A stretch of DNA of 64,000 bases from positions 372,001 through 436,000 of the forward strand of contig JAJDDF010000006.1 of NCBI GenBank assembly GCA_029260455.1, read 5' to 3'. The notes below the pieces were generated by a model. It was not told the DNA's origin. It ran no database searches and saw only the letters and a program-made list of their open reading frames with translations. Position numbers and translations under genes: made by a program. Source of the stretch: Phycisphaerales bacterium (GTDB taxonomy: Bacteria; Planctomycetota; Phycisphaerae; Phycisphaerales; UBA1924). Of the stretch, positions 8,608 to 16,797 are shown piece after piece (position 1 is the stretch's first letter; every line of letters starts with the position of its first letter).

Positions 8608-9504
8608 TCAATAGGGCAGTTCCTGCTTTGCTGCCGCCATTGCCACGAGCACCACCGCCGGGCTCGCCGCTGCGACCGTCCCAATAACCATCCGTAACCA
8701 CGCTTTTCGCCCCGAAATGCCCGGCACCCACCGCACCGCAACGAGCAGTGGCGACGCAGCGCACACCCATGCCTGCTGCGGCTCAAGTTCCGCCCACGCT
8801 GCCGTTTCCGTGAGCAAAAGTCCAAAGATCAATACTGCGAAAGTCAACACAAGTGTGTGGTCAACTGACTTGCCACGCCACATGGACACAAGCGCGATCA
8901 CGCCAATCGACAGGGCCATGCCGCCGCCGATCAATCCCGCGCTGATATACGCCCCACCATTTGTGAGCGCCATGAGCGCACTGGTCAGCCCCCCGACTGC
9001 TGCGAGCATGACCGGGCCTTGCAGCCCCGGCGCTGCGCGAGACACATGCACAGTCCACATCGATGCGCCTGCGATACTCGCACCGATCGCACCTGCAATC
9101 AATGCAAATTGTTGCATGTCCCAAACTTCGATATCGACTTTACGCTTCAGCACAAGCACTGCACCTGCGCTCGCGGTCACGCCCGCGCCAATCCACCAGA
9201 GCGCACGCCGAATGCCAAACGCACGGACAATAATCAGCGCAATCCCGCCGCCTGCAATCGCCCAGAAGCGCCATTGCTCTGCGGTCACCGGTGACACATG
9301 CACGCCCCCCGCAGCGCCCCAGTGCGCCACGACATACCCCCCGACAAGTCCGAGCGCACAGAGTGCTTCGCGCCGCCACGTGCGCTTACCAACACGCACA
9401 TCCGCAGATCGGCCCATCGACGGGTGAATCGAGAGAAACGCAAAAACACCTGCAATGACAGGTGCAAATACAAGTGCATGAAATGTACCGGGAGGAAGAA
9501 TCAA
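8608..9504 (-). CDS. multi-pass membrane protein of unknown function, 298 aa
   Basis: Not recognised. Around eight to ten hydrophobic segments cover nearly the whole chain, with short loops and few charges, so it is an integral inner-membrane protein. There is a Trp-rich middle (RALWWIGAG, DMQQFALIAG) and no motif of a known transporter. The start given is a TTG with no clear ribosome site, and no ATG exists before the second segment. It lies 43 bases upstream of deoC on the same strand, so it could be co-transcribed, but nothing in the protein suggests a nucleoside carrier. Confidence 0.65.
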   Translation of the reverse strand: MILPPGTFHALVFAPVIAGVFAFLSIHPSMGRSADVRVGKRTWRREALCALGLVGGYVVAHWGAAGGVHVSPVTAEQWRFWAIAGGGIALIIVRAFGIRRALWWIGAGVTASAGAVLVLKRKVDIEVWDMQQFALIAGAIGASIAGASMWTVHVSRAAPGLQGPVMLAAVGGLTSALMALTNGGAYISAGLIGGGMALSIGVIALVSMWRGKSVDHTLVLTFAVLIFGLLLTETAAWAELEPQQAWVCAASPLLVAVRWVPGISGRKAWLRMVIGTVAAASPAVVLVAMAAAKQELPY

Positions 9505-9587
9505 GGATCTATCACAGCGTACGGGCTGAGTCGAAAGAGGGGCAAAGGAGTTACTCTTCTCTCTTCTTCTGTCTTCAACCCAAATCC

Positions 9588-9635
9588 CTTTCTTCTCTGT
9601 GTCCTCAGTGTTCTCTGTGGTTTATTGTTCTTCTC
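9588..9635 (+). repeat. copy R4 of the GCAGAG-type repeat (most diverged)
   Basis: On the minus strand the YceI stop is followed by GAGAAGAACAATAAACCACA, then GAGAACACTGAGGACACAGAG. It keeps the stop/GA-tract/core layout of R1 and R3 but with G-to-A changes that turn GCAGAG into ACAGAG. Confidence 0.65.
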
Positions 9636-10283
9636 TTACCCCTTCTTCCCTTCAACAGTCACGCGCAGCTCGACCTCGTCGCCCAGGCCGCCGTTGTCGA
9701 TGTACTTCGTCATGCCGAACTCACTTCGCTTGATCGTGAAGCTTGCCTCAAAGCCTGACTTATACCCCTGCATGGTCTTGCCCTCGCCGAGGATCGAAAT
9801 GTCCACGCTCACCGGCTTACTCACACCAAGCATCGTCAGTTCACCCGAAGCGCGCATCGTATTCTTGCCCGTGGGTTTGAATGTATTTGCCTTGAAGGAC
9901 ACCTTTGGGAACTGTTTCGCGCTGAAAAAATCGGGGCTTTTCAGGTGCTTGTCGCGATTCTCGCTGCCTGTGTCGAGGCTGTCCATGGGAATCGACATGT
10001 CCACAAAGGAGTCCGCAAGATTATCGGCATCAAGGTAATAGGTGCCCTCCGGCGAAAAGAACATGCCATAGCACTTGGCCACGCCCATATGTTCGATTGC
10101 AAAGAACACCGAGGAATGCACGCTGTCCACCGCGAAAACGTTCGCCGCCGCCTCTTCCTGTTGCGCCGTTGCCTCACTGGCCGTACTGCCAACCGTGATG
10201 AGCATCGCTGCCCCGGCCACCGCCGCTGCACTGCCCATTGCCATCACCCGCCGACCAAACCGCATTGTTTTGAAAGCCATCAT
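9636..10283 (-). CDS. secreted YceI-family protein
   Basis: YceI proteins are periplasmic lipocalin-like beta barrels that bind an isoprenoid-type lipid; the exact role is unknown. A signal peptide (to about residue 42, ending near TASEATAQ) is followed by the characteristic FAVDSVHSSVFFAIEHMG opening, the DKHLKSPDFF motif, FPKVSFKA and the GELTMLGVSKPV strand. The start at 10283 is chosen because AGGAG lies 7 bases upstream; longer in-frame extensions lack one. The internal region YGMFFSPEGTYYLDADN replaces the usual short loop. The stop codon leads straight into repeat R4. It appears to be transcribed alone, since the next gene upstream has its own unrelated function. Confidence 0.92.
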   Translation of the reverse strand: MMAFKTMRFGRRVMAMGSAAAVAGAAMLITVGSTASEATAQQEEAAANVFAVDSVHSSVFFAIEHMGVAKCYGMFFSPEGTYYLDADNLADSFVDMSIPMDSLDTGSENRDKHLKSPDFFSAKQFPKVSFKANTFKPTGKNTMRASGELTMLGVSKPVSVDISILGEGKTMQGYKSGFEASFTIKRSEFGMTKYIDNGGLGDEVELRVTVEGKKG

Positions 10284-10392
10284 GATCTCGCTCCTGATTG
10301 CAAAAATCGGCGCACAACACAACTCCGGCTGCGCACCCTTCGCGTACAGCATCAAATACTATCGGAGCTATGATTATTCCCGGACTATTCGC

Positions 10393-11334
10393 CTATTCTT
10401 TTGTAGGCGTTTCTTCCGGGCTCAGCGCAGGCAAAGCAATGGTGAAGCTCGTCCCTACGCCGGGCGCAGTCTTGAACCCGATGGCGCCCCCCGCTTCTTC
10501 GATCAGGCGCTTACAGATCATCAATCCAAGCCCTGTGCCGGTTCGCCCGTCAGCATCAGTTCCCGAATGGGTTTCAAGGGGCCGAAAGAGCCGCGAGGCT
10601 ACCTTGGGCTCAATACCCCGCCCAGTATCCATGATCTGCAAAACAACACAAGACTCGTTGCTCTGATGATCCACCGGAGCACTCTCCGGGCTGGTTGATC
10701 GGCTGAACGCTGAGAATGACGGAACCGCTGTTGATGCCGATCCAGTACGAAGTTTGCTGGCCACCTTGTTCCACGTGGAACGCTTGCACGATACACGAAT
10801 CGTGCCCGGATCTGGCATGATCGCGGAGCGGGCATTGATCACCAAGTTGAGCACAATCTGTTCAAGTGCGATAGGCCGAATACCTGCACACATGTCCTCC
10901 GGCGCATCGATCACGAGTTCAATGCCGTCTTTCCGAGGATGTCGCGACAAGGATTTGATTGCATGATCAACAACATCTGCAATATCCGATCGCTGCGCCG
11001 AGTCATCTGGCCGCACCAGACCAAGCATCGATGATGAAATCGCAGCTGCTTTTTCCGCACCCTCAACGCAACGCATCAGTGCTTTTTCAACGAGTTCGCG
11101 ATCATCAAGGTCGTTCAGCGCCAGTTGGGCATAACTCAACACCGGCGTGAGCAGGTTGTTGAATTCATGAGCGACAGCCCCCGCCATCATGCCAAGCGTC
11201 GCAAGGCGGCCAGCACGCTCTAGTTCGACCTCAAGCTCGCTCAATCGCTCCTGCAACGACGTCGCGCTGCTGATCGCCTGATTACCGGCCTCGGGTTGAG
11301 TGGGGGGTCTTGACATGAGTGGCCCCATCGACAT
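10393..11334 (-). CDS. soluble sensor histidine kinase
   Basis: A 313-residue kinase with no membrane segment and no obvious sensory domain: a short coiled coil (LQERLSELEVELERAG) leads directly into the dimerisation/phosphoacceptor helix (AGAVAHEFNNLLTPVLSYA, an NtrB-like H-box) and the catalytic domain. N box (VLNLVINARSAI), G1 (MDTGRGIE) and G2 (GTGLGLMICKRLI) are all present. About 30 extra residues rich in Ser lie between N and G1 boxes. No response regulator gene is adjacent, so it is an orphan. The start is uncertain (two in-frame Met codons six residues apart). The gene body contains a parS-like palindrome at 10768. Confidence 0.92.
   Translation of the reverse strand: MSMGPLMSRPPTQPEAGNQAISSATSLQERLSELEVELERAGRLATLGMMAGAVAHEFNNLLTPVLSYAQLALNDLDDRELVEKALMRCVEGAEKAAAISSSMLGLVRPDDSAQRSDIADVVDHAIKSLSRHPRKDGIELVIDAPEDMCAGIRPIALEQIVLNLVINARSAIMPDPGTIRVSCKRSTWNKVASKLRTGSASTAVPSFSAFSRSTSPESAPVDHQSNESCVVLQIMDTGRGIEPKVASRLFRPLETHSGTDADGRTGTGLGLMICKRLIEEAGGAIGFKTAPGVGTSFTIALPALSPEETPTKE
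10768..10781. promoter_or_regulatory. parS-like ParB binding site 1
   Basis: Perfect 14-bp palindrome GTTCCACGTGGAAC inside the histidine kinase gene. With flanking bases (T on the left, G on the right) it matches 15 of 16 positions of TGTTCCACGTGGAACA, a common chromosomal parS form. parB itself starts 1.2 kb away. Confidence 0.85.
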
Positions 11335-11388
11335 CGGGCAACGGGGGACGCCCGGTGAGCCAAGGCCAACAAGGAATCATGTTCTGTT

Positions 11389-11853
11389 TCAACACTGGCT
11401 GCTCCGCCAGCATGTTTTGTCCAATTCAACACCCCCCAGTATCCATACTCCCACTGTTTCAGGGAGCAGATTTGTGCCCGCAAGGTCCGAGAGTTTGATC
11501 CATTCGAAACTGATGCCCAATTCCTGAGTTTTGACTTCCGGACAACCATCGCCCATCCGGTTAGGCAGTTCCACGTGGAACACGATTGACAGCTCATGCT
11601 TTGGCTTGCCTCGTTGAATAAATCGCATCTCTTCGATGAGCAGACATTGCCCGATGAGCACATCGCCAAGCCCTGCTTCTTCAGAAAATTCTCGGCTCAG
11701 CGCCAGGTCAGGGGCCTCGCCGGGCTCGACATGACCGCCTGGAATATAGCAATAGCCATGCTTCACATTTCGGCACACGAGCACCGCATCGCGCCGCAAG
11801 ATCAGGCCGCGAGCAATCACCTCAATACGCTTTGGCAACAGGAGGGCTGTCAT
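11389..11853 (-). CDS. Nudix hydrolase
   Basis: Hydrolyses a nucleoside diphosphate linked to another group; the substrate cannot be told. The Nudix box is complete: G-HVEPG-E-APDLALS-REFSEEAGL, fitting GX5EX7REUXEEXGU. The start at 11853 (MTALLLPKR) is chosen because a TGGAG site lies upstream and the fold begins right after; an in-frame extension of 42 residues would overlap the parB promoter region. It is divergent from parB with a gap of 124 bases. A second parS-like palindrome lies within this gene at 11568. The C-terminus ends in a Trp/Cys-rich tail of unclear meaning. Confidence 0.88.
   Translation of the reverse strand: MTALLLPKRIEVIARGLILRRDAVLVCRNVKHGYCYIPGGHVEPGEAPDLALSREFSEEAGLGDVLIGQCLLIEEMRFIQRGKPKHELSIVFHVELPNRMGDGCPEVKTQELGISFEWIKLSDLAGTNLLPETVGVWILGGVELDKTCWRSSQC
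11568..11581. promoter_or_regulatory. parS-like ParB binding site 2
   Basis: The same palindrome GTTCCACGTGGAAC, here flanked by A on both sides, giving 15 of 16 matches to TGTTCCACGTGGAACA. It lies inside the Nudix gene, exactly 800 bp from site 1 and about 400 bp from the parB start. I found no third copy in the window. Confidence 0.87.
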
Positions 11854-11977
11854 GTTCAACTCCAATGTGGTGCACATCCAATCGGGATGCCGATTCCGCT
11901 GATACGATGGGTGGATCGACCCGGCGGGGCGAAGGGCAGCATATCCTTTTGCCCTACTTTTGAATAGGAGATACGCC

Positions 11978-12970
11978 ATGGGAACAACTACGACAAAAAA
12001 AGATCATAAGCCGCGCCTCGGCAGAGGTTTAAGCAGCCTGTTGTCCGAGCCCGTGCCGGTATCACCGACTGGAAAAAAGCCTCCCTCGGCATCATTGCCT
12101 GCGCCGGAATCATCTGCGACTCCTGTTGCTGATGCACACCATGAAGCTGAGCGCTCCACAGGAGCAAGTAGCGATCACGTTCAGCATATTGAACTTGATC
12201 GGCTGCGCCCAAATCCATTCCAACCTCGCCGGGATTTTGATGTGACCGCACTTGCGGAACTTGCGATGTCGATCAAGTCGGCGGGTGTGATGCAGCCCAT
12301 CCTCGCACGGACCGTAGCGGGCAAGAGCGATGACTATGAAATCATTGCCGGTGAACGTCGTTGGCGAGCGGCACGAGATGCGGGGCTTGCGCAGGTGCCG
12401 GTGCTCATTCGCACGTTGACGGATCAGGAAACAGCGGAATGGTCACTTGTAGAAAATGTGCAGCGGGAAGATCTGAATGCAGTTGATCGTTCGATGGCGC
12501 TACGCCGACTCGCATCGGATTTTGGACTTTCACACGGCGCGATTGCGGATCGCGTGGGGCTGAACCGGTCGAGTGTGACGAACCTTATTCGTCTGGGCGA
12601 ACTTGAGAAGGTCATTCTTGATCTGTTATGTGATGGAACATTGAGCGCCGGGCACGGCAAGGCGCTTCTTGCAATGGCGCCAGGCGCAGCGCGCGTGGCA
12701 CTGGCCAAGCGCGCAGCCAAACAGACGTTGAGTGTTCGGCGCGTGGAGCAACTTGCCTCCGGCGGCTCGGGGGGTAAGCGCAAGCAAGCCAGCACGCCAG
12801 CAAAAACGCCAGCAGTGATTGATATGGAGCGTCAACTCCGCGAGCACCTCGGCACGGAGGTGAGTATCGAGACGCGCGACGGGAAGCGGGGGACCATCGC
12901 AATCGCATTCTATGACATCGATCATTTCGATCGCCTTCGGAAGATATTGGGCGTCGCGGGCCGCCTGTAA
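11978..12970 (+). CDS. parB: chromosome-partitioning protein ParB
   Basis: A 330-residue ParB/Spo0J: CTP-dependent clamp that loads at parS and spreads on DNA to drive origin segregation. The N-terminus has the RLGRGLSSLL ParA-contact peptide, then a variable Pro/Ser linker, the NPFQPRRDFD start of the ParB domain, the CTP-binding GERRWRAARDAG motif, ENVQREDLN, and a helix-turn-helix (HGAIADRVGLNRSSVTNLIRL). The C-terminal dimerisation domain ends in RLRKILG. ATG at 11978 follows AGGAG by 7 bases; a TTG six codons upstream is less likely. No parA lies next to it in this window, which is unusual. Two parS-like sites lie to its left. Confidence 0.96.
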   Translation: MGTTTTKKDHKPRLGRGLSSLLSEPVPVSPTGKKPPSASLPAPESSATPVADAHHEAERSTGASSDHVQHIELDRLRPNPFQPRRDFDVTALAELAMSIKSAGVMQPILARTVAGKSDDYEIIAGERRWRAARDAGLAQVPVLIRTLTDQETAEWSLVENVQREDLNAVDRSMALRRLASDFGLSHGAIADRVGLNRSSVTNLIRLGELEKVILDLLCDGTLSAGHGKALLAMAPGAARVALAKRAAKQTLSVRRVEQLASGGSGGKRKQASTPAKTPAVIDMERQLREHLGTEVSIETRDGKRGTIAIAFYDIDHFDRLRKILGVAGRL

Positions 12971-13043
12971 TTTCAGGCACGCGACATCGCCAAGAAGCTG
13001 CTACCCACCTCGTAGCATGTATGACGACACAACATTGCTGTCC

Positions 13044-13072
13044 TTGCGGACACAAGTTCTGTGACCTATAGT
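13044..13072 (+). promoter_or_regulatory. candidate sigma-70-type promoter for the winged-helix gene
   Basis: TTGCGG, a 17-base spacer and TATAGT (5 of 6 to TATAAT). The expected start of transcription is near 13079, leaving a 40-70 base leader before the winged-helix gene. A TGTCC/GGACA inverted repeat overlaps the -35 side. Confidence 0.4.
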
Positions 13073-13151
13073 TTCTCCCCCCTTGGCGCATCCGATGTGT
13101 GGACGTCGGCGTGGCGCGATGAGTCTAAATGCAAAAGCAAAGGGCAAGAAA

Positions 13152-13610
13152 ATGGCAACAACGAAATCAAACTTGCGCACGGCAAGCCTTGTTGAAATTC
13201 ATGGTGAAATTCAACGTCGACGACGCGACCTTGAAACACTCGTGCAACGGCGCACCAAGCTGATTGAGCAAGTCAAAACAATTGATGGGGAAATTTCCCG
13301 TCGAGGTCTTGAACTGGGCGGCATGGCAAACGTGGGGATGAGCGCTGCGATGCGCGGTGCACCGACAGCTGGTATTGGCCGCAAGCGCCCGCGCAATGAT
13401 CTGAACCTTGCAGATTCACTTGTAGATGTTTTGTCGAAGCAGACATTAAGTGTGACAAACGTTGCTGAAGAGGTGCAGGCGCAGGGGTATCACACGACCT
13501 CTCCAAACTTCCGCACGATTGTGAATCAGACGCTCATCAAGGATCCCAGGATCAAGCGCGTTGGGCGCGGGCTGTATACGTCCAAAGGCGGCGGAAAGAA
13601 CAAGAAATAA
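13152..13610 (+). CDS. small coiled-coil plus winged-helix-like protein
   Basis: 152 residues in two parts. Residues 10-50 form a basic coiled coil (RRRRDLETLVQRRTKLIEQV). Residues 90-150 look like a winged-helix/HTH domain: LADSLVDVLSKQTLSVTNVA, then VQAQGYHTTSPNFRTIVNQT and a GRGLYTS wing. I recall similar small proteins with this conserved FRTIVNQTLIKDPR-type segment in many planctomycetes, but no known function. DNA binding is inferred. The start at 13152 follows AAGGG; an ATG 11 codons upstream (13119) is possible and adds only a Lys-rich extension. The gene stands alone, convergent with the MFS gene. Confidence 0.75.
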   Translation: MATTKSNLRTASLVEIHGEIQRRRRDLETLVQRRTKLIEQVKTIDGEISRRGLELGGMANVGMSAAMRGAPTAGIGRKRPRNDLNLADSLVDVLSKQTLSVTNVAEEVQAQGYHTTSPNFRTIVNQTLIKDPRIKRVGRGLYTSKGGGKNKK

Positions 13611-13669
13611 GCACGGCATGCGCGGAGATCGCGACACGCCTGGCGCTGGTGACGAGTGTGATGCATGGG

Positions 13670-15121
13670 TCAATGATCGGCGCGGGGGGCGCGGAGATCG
13701 GGGCCGATGTCTCTATAGAGGCGTGCGAACATCATGGCACCGACTGCTGATGCTGCAGCAAAGAGCGCAAAGGTGTAGGCACCAAGCGGCGGAAGCGCGA
13801 CGGTGCTTGTGCCGATGACGATCGAAGCGCCCGAATACAGCAGCACGCCCACAAAGGGACCGATGGCACCGCGTACACCTGTAAGGGTGGCGTGAATGCC
13901 CATATAAATGCCTGCGGTTTCGCGGGTGGCAAAGTCATGATGCCCGAGGTTCCAGGCGAGCATGCCGCCGCCAAAACCAATCCCGAGGACAAACCGTGCG
14001 AGGAACATCAGCGCGAGACTGTCTGTCAAAAATGCAAGAAAAATCAGGGCATTGGCCACGACGAAAGTCCATGAGTGGTAGACACGGAACTGTACGATGT
14101 GCATACGATCAAGCAGGCGGGCCCAGAATGGAATCGCAATCAAAGGCACCAACATGGGCAACACTTGCGTGAGCAACAGGGCTTTGGTGTATGACGGGGC
14201 GAATTCATATTCGAGTGCGATGATGAATGGCGCTGGGGCTGCAAGGTTTGAAAACCCAAGGACAAACTGGGCGCTCATAAACCTTCGATAGGCGCGATCA
14301 GAACGAAGCGTATTGAACATGGCGCTTGCGGTGGCGTGGGTCGGGGCATCGGATGTGTGGTCATCTTCTACAGCAAGGTGTACAGCCCGGCCTCGCCAAC
14401 GGATATGAGAAAACGCCCACGCCCCAATAAGCCCGAGCAGAGATGCCGCAACATAAAAGAAACGAAAGCCATGCCCACCAAGCGAGGTGATATCCATTAT
14501 GGCACCGATCATCAACGCCGAGGAACTGTTGATGAGCGTGATGATCATCGCGAGGCGACCGGCGATGCGGGCGCGCGCGTGGCGCGGGTAGTTGGCGCGC
14601 CAGACATCGGCGCGAGCGACCATGATGCCCGCCATGGTGCAGCGGGCGGCGAGAACCGCAGCCACAACCATGCCCTGACCCACCGCCGTAAATGGTGCGA
14701 AGGCAATGAAGGCAACACAGCACAGGATGTACCTCTGCATGCGGGCAATGGCTTTCACGCGGTCTGTGCCGCGCAGGGCATGGGCCCAGAGCATGCTTGT
14801 GAGTTGCGAGAGGGCGGGGGCGGCGGTGAGGATCGCGATCACAAGATCGGAAGCATCAAAGGCCTTGCGCGCGATGACACCAATGGTGCCGCCTTCAACA
14901 CAGGCGAGGGCCATGGGCATGAATGAAACGCTCAAGAGTTCCCAGCGGTAGGCGGGGCGACTCATCCGGGGCATCGACGATGGCGCGAAGGGGCGCAGTA
15001 CACGTGCGATCGGTTGGACGATCTGGTGTAAGAACAAGGGAGGGAGTCTCTGGACAATGAGCGTGTCGAACCATGCAGCAGCACCGCAGCTACGGCTAGC
15101 AAGCGTAGCGGCCTTGTGCAT
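13670..15121 (-). CDS. MFS transporter
   Basis: A 483-residue major facilitator protein with about 12 hydrophobic segments in two groups, separated by a polar central loop (AVEDDHTSDAPTHATASAM, about residues 230-250). The substrate cannot be inferred. The first 48 residues before MPRMSRPAYRW are not membrane-like, and the true start may be that Met; the upstream ATG is kept because the frame is open. The minus-strand coding sequence is C-rich, opposite to minus-strand genes left of 12 kb, which is part of the strand-composition argument below. It faces the winged-helix gene and is not in an obvious operon. Confidence 0.88.
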   Translation of the reverse strand: MHKAATLASRSCGAAAWFDTLIVQRLPPLFLHQIVQPIARVLRPFAPSSMPRMSRPAYRWELLSVSFMPMALACVEGGTIGVIARKAFDASDLVIAILTAAPALSQLTSMLWAHALRGTDRVKAIARMQRYILCCVAFIAFAPFTAVGQGMVVAAVLAARCTMAGIMVARADVWRANYPRHARARIAGRLAMIITLINSSSALMIGAIMDITSLGGHGFRFFYVAASLLGLIGAWAFSHIRWRGRAVHLAVEDDHTSDAPTHATASAMFNTLRSDRAYRRFMSAQFVLGFSNLAAPAPFIIALEYEFAPSYTKALLLTQVLPMLVPLIAIPFWARLLDRMHIVQFRVYHSWTFVVANALIFLAFLTDSLALMFLARFVLGIGFGGGMLAWNLGHHDFATRETAGIYMGIHATLTGVRGAIGPFVGVLLYSGASIVIGTSTVALPPLGAYTFALFAAASAVGAMMFARLYRDIGPDLRAPRADH

Positions 15122-15207
15122 TCAACGCATTACGGAAGTGCGCTACACGACCTGACGGCGTGTTTCAGTGAGCACGGACCGGCGAGGGGTCTATTGAAAG
15201 AGAGATG

Positions 15208-15224
15208 AACGCCTAATAGGCGTT
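15208..15224 (-). terminator. hairpin over the lipoprotein stop codon
   Basis: AACGCC and GGCGTT arms around TAATA; the arms plus inner bases form an almost perfect palindrome (AACGCCTA-A-TAGGCGTT). It overlaps the stop codon of the small lipoprotein gene and is followed on the minus strand by a pyrimidine-rich but not pure T stretch. Possible weak terminator. Confidence 0.4.
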
Positions 15225-15494
15225 TGGAAGTCTCATAAGCCGGCTCGGGCGATCGCGCAGGATCAGACGGTCGACATCATCCCAAAAGGCGCGGCCGTTG
15301 GTCTCTGCGGTGTAGACGTGTTGATTGTTGCGTTCGACTGCCCAATAGGCGAGGGAGTCTGTGCGCGGCGTAGGATTGCCTGCAAACCCGCCATAGCGCG
15401 GCCCGGCACCGGGGTAACCACAACCGACAAGGGTGAACATGGCGACACCGGCAACACCGGCGATGAGAATGCGGGAGACCGTGGTACGGCGCAT
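15213..15494 (-). CDS. small lipoprotein of unknown function
   Basis: 93 residues with a type II signal peptide: basic start (MRRTTVSR), hydrophobic core and lipobox TLVGC at about residue 25, so Cys25 should carry the lipid. The mature part begins Gly/Pro/Tyr-rich (YPGAGPRYGG) and contains a conserved-looking block around NGRAFWDDVDRLILRDRPSRL that could be a helix. The start is set by AGGAG 8 bases upstream of the ATG. It is divergent from cysE across 265 bases of non-coding DNA, in which I see no convincing promoter or structure. No family assigned. Confidence 0.82.
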   Translation of the reverse strand: MRRTTVSRILIAGVAGVAMFTLVGCGYPGAGPRYGGFAGNPTPRTDSLAYWAVERNNQHVYTAETNGRAFWDDVDRLILRDRPSRLMRLPNAY

Positions 15495-15759
15495 GGCAAG
15501 AACTCCTTGGGACGTCACAGAATCAGATGCCGATGACTGGGACCGGCAGGATGTTGTAGCGAAGGGGCGGCGAGGCGTCAAAACCCCGGCACCCCGAACA
15601 AGAGTATGTGACGCACGAGAAGGGGGCATGGTTCCTGCCGATTGAGGCATTTGGGGAAAGGGAGTTGAAAACGATCCCGATTGCCTTTGCAGCGATAGGG
15701 TATTGGCAAGCGGTGGCCGCGTCCCGGGTAGCATCGGGGCCTTGCAATGAAGGAGCTGC

Positions 15760-16737
15760 ATGAGCAAAGCATCGGGCAACTCGAAAGCGTCGGCGCGCGG
15801 TATTGACAAGGAAATCGTCGATCAGCTGGTGGTATCGATTCTCGATGAGCCGCGGACCAGGCACCTTCGCGGGGCGCGAGTTCCATCGACAACAGAGATC
15901 GCGGAGTTGACGGAACAGATTCGCGAGTTGATGTTTCCGGGATTCTTTACGCGCCGCGGGCTGACGCGCGAGAATCTGCCTTTGCATGTGCAGGAATTGG
16001 TGTCGCAGATTCACCTGACCCTTGAAGAGCAGTTGCGCAATGTGCTGCGCTATCACAGCGACGCTGAGCCGGGTGATGCTGATGCACTGGATAATGATTC
16101 GTGCGATCGGCGTGCGCAACAGATCGCAACTGAGTTTGTTGCACAATTGCCGGGCATTCGGCGTCTTCTCTCCCTTGATGTGCAGGCGGGATACGACGGC
16201 GATCCTGCTGCGACGCACACTGATGAGACCATCTTGTGCTACCCGGGCATTGATGCGATTTTTACGCATCGCGTAGCGCACGCGCTGTACGTGCTTGGTG
16301 TGCCGTTGCTGCCGCGAATCATGCAGGAGCTTGCGCACAAACGCACAGGAATTGATGTGCATCCGGGTGCAAAAATTGGCGAATCGTTTTTTATTGATCA
16401 TGGCGCGGGCGTTGTGATCGGGCAGACCACGATCATTGGCAACAACGTGCGCATCTATCAGGGCGTAACTATCGGCGCGACTTCATTTGAACTGGACCAG
16501 TCGGGGCAGCTCAAACGCACGGGCGACATGAAGCGGCATCCTACACTTGGCGACCGGGTGACCGTGTACGCGGGAGCGGTGATTCTGGGCGGGCAAACCC
16601 TGATTGGTGATGATTGCGTGATTGCGGGGTCCGCTTTGGTGATGGAATCTGTGCCCGCAGGGCACCTTGTGCGGCTTGAAAAGCCCAATCTGGTACGCCG
16701 GGAGATGGTTGCGATTCCGAGGCGTGAGGGCGTGTAA
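15760..16737 (+). CDS. cysE: serine O-acetyltransferase
   Basis: Transfers acetyl from acetyl-CoA to L-serine, the first step of cysteine synthesis. A long helical N-terminal domain (residues 1-165) leads into a left-handed beta helix with hexapeptide repeats: GIDVHPGAKIGESFFIDHGAGVVIG, then GNNVRIYQGVTIGATS and VTVYAGAVILGGQTLIG. The catalytic His of the DHG motif is present. At 325 residues it is of the long type often called EpsC, which carries extra N-terminal helices. An AAGGAG site precedes the ATG. No cysK is adjacent, so the partner enzyme is elsewhere. The next gene is an unrelated lipoprotein. Confidence 0.93.
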   Translation: MSKASGNSKASARGIDKEIVDQLVVSILDEPRTRHLRGARVPSTTEIAELTEQIRELMFPGFFTRRGLTRENLPLHVQELVSQIHLTLEEQLRNVLRYHSDAEPGDADALDNDSCDRRAQQIATEFVAQLPGIRRLLSLDVQAGYDGDPAATHTDETILCYPGIDAIFTHRVAHALYVLGVPLLPRIMQELAHKRTGIDVHPGAKIGESFFIDHGAGVVIGQTTIIGNNVRIYQGVTIGATSFELDQSGQLKRTGDMKRHPTLGDRVTVYAGAVILGGQTLIGDDCVIAGSALVMESVPAGHLVRLEKPNLVRREMVAIPRREGV

Positions 16738-16797
16738 CCTAGGGATGTGATCCAGCCGATAGACGGTTTCATGGGCACACACACATCAGCGCAACAG

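Noticed and set aside
15523-16401. 292-codon minus-strand open frame across cysE
   Set aside because: It lies entirely opposite a clear serine acetyltransferase; the protein is a Lys/Arg/His-rich mix with no domain, as expected for the shadow of a high-GC gene.
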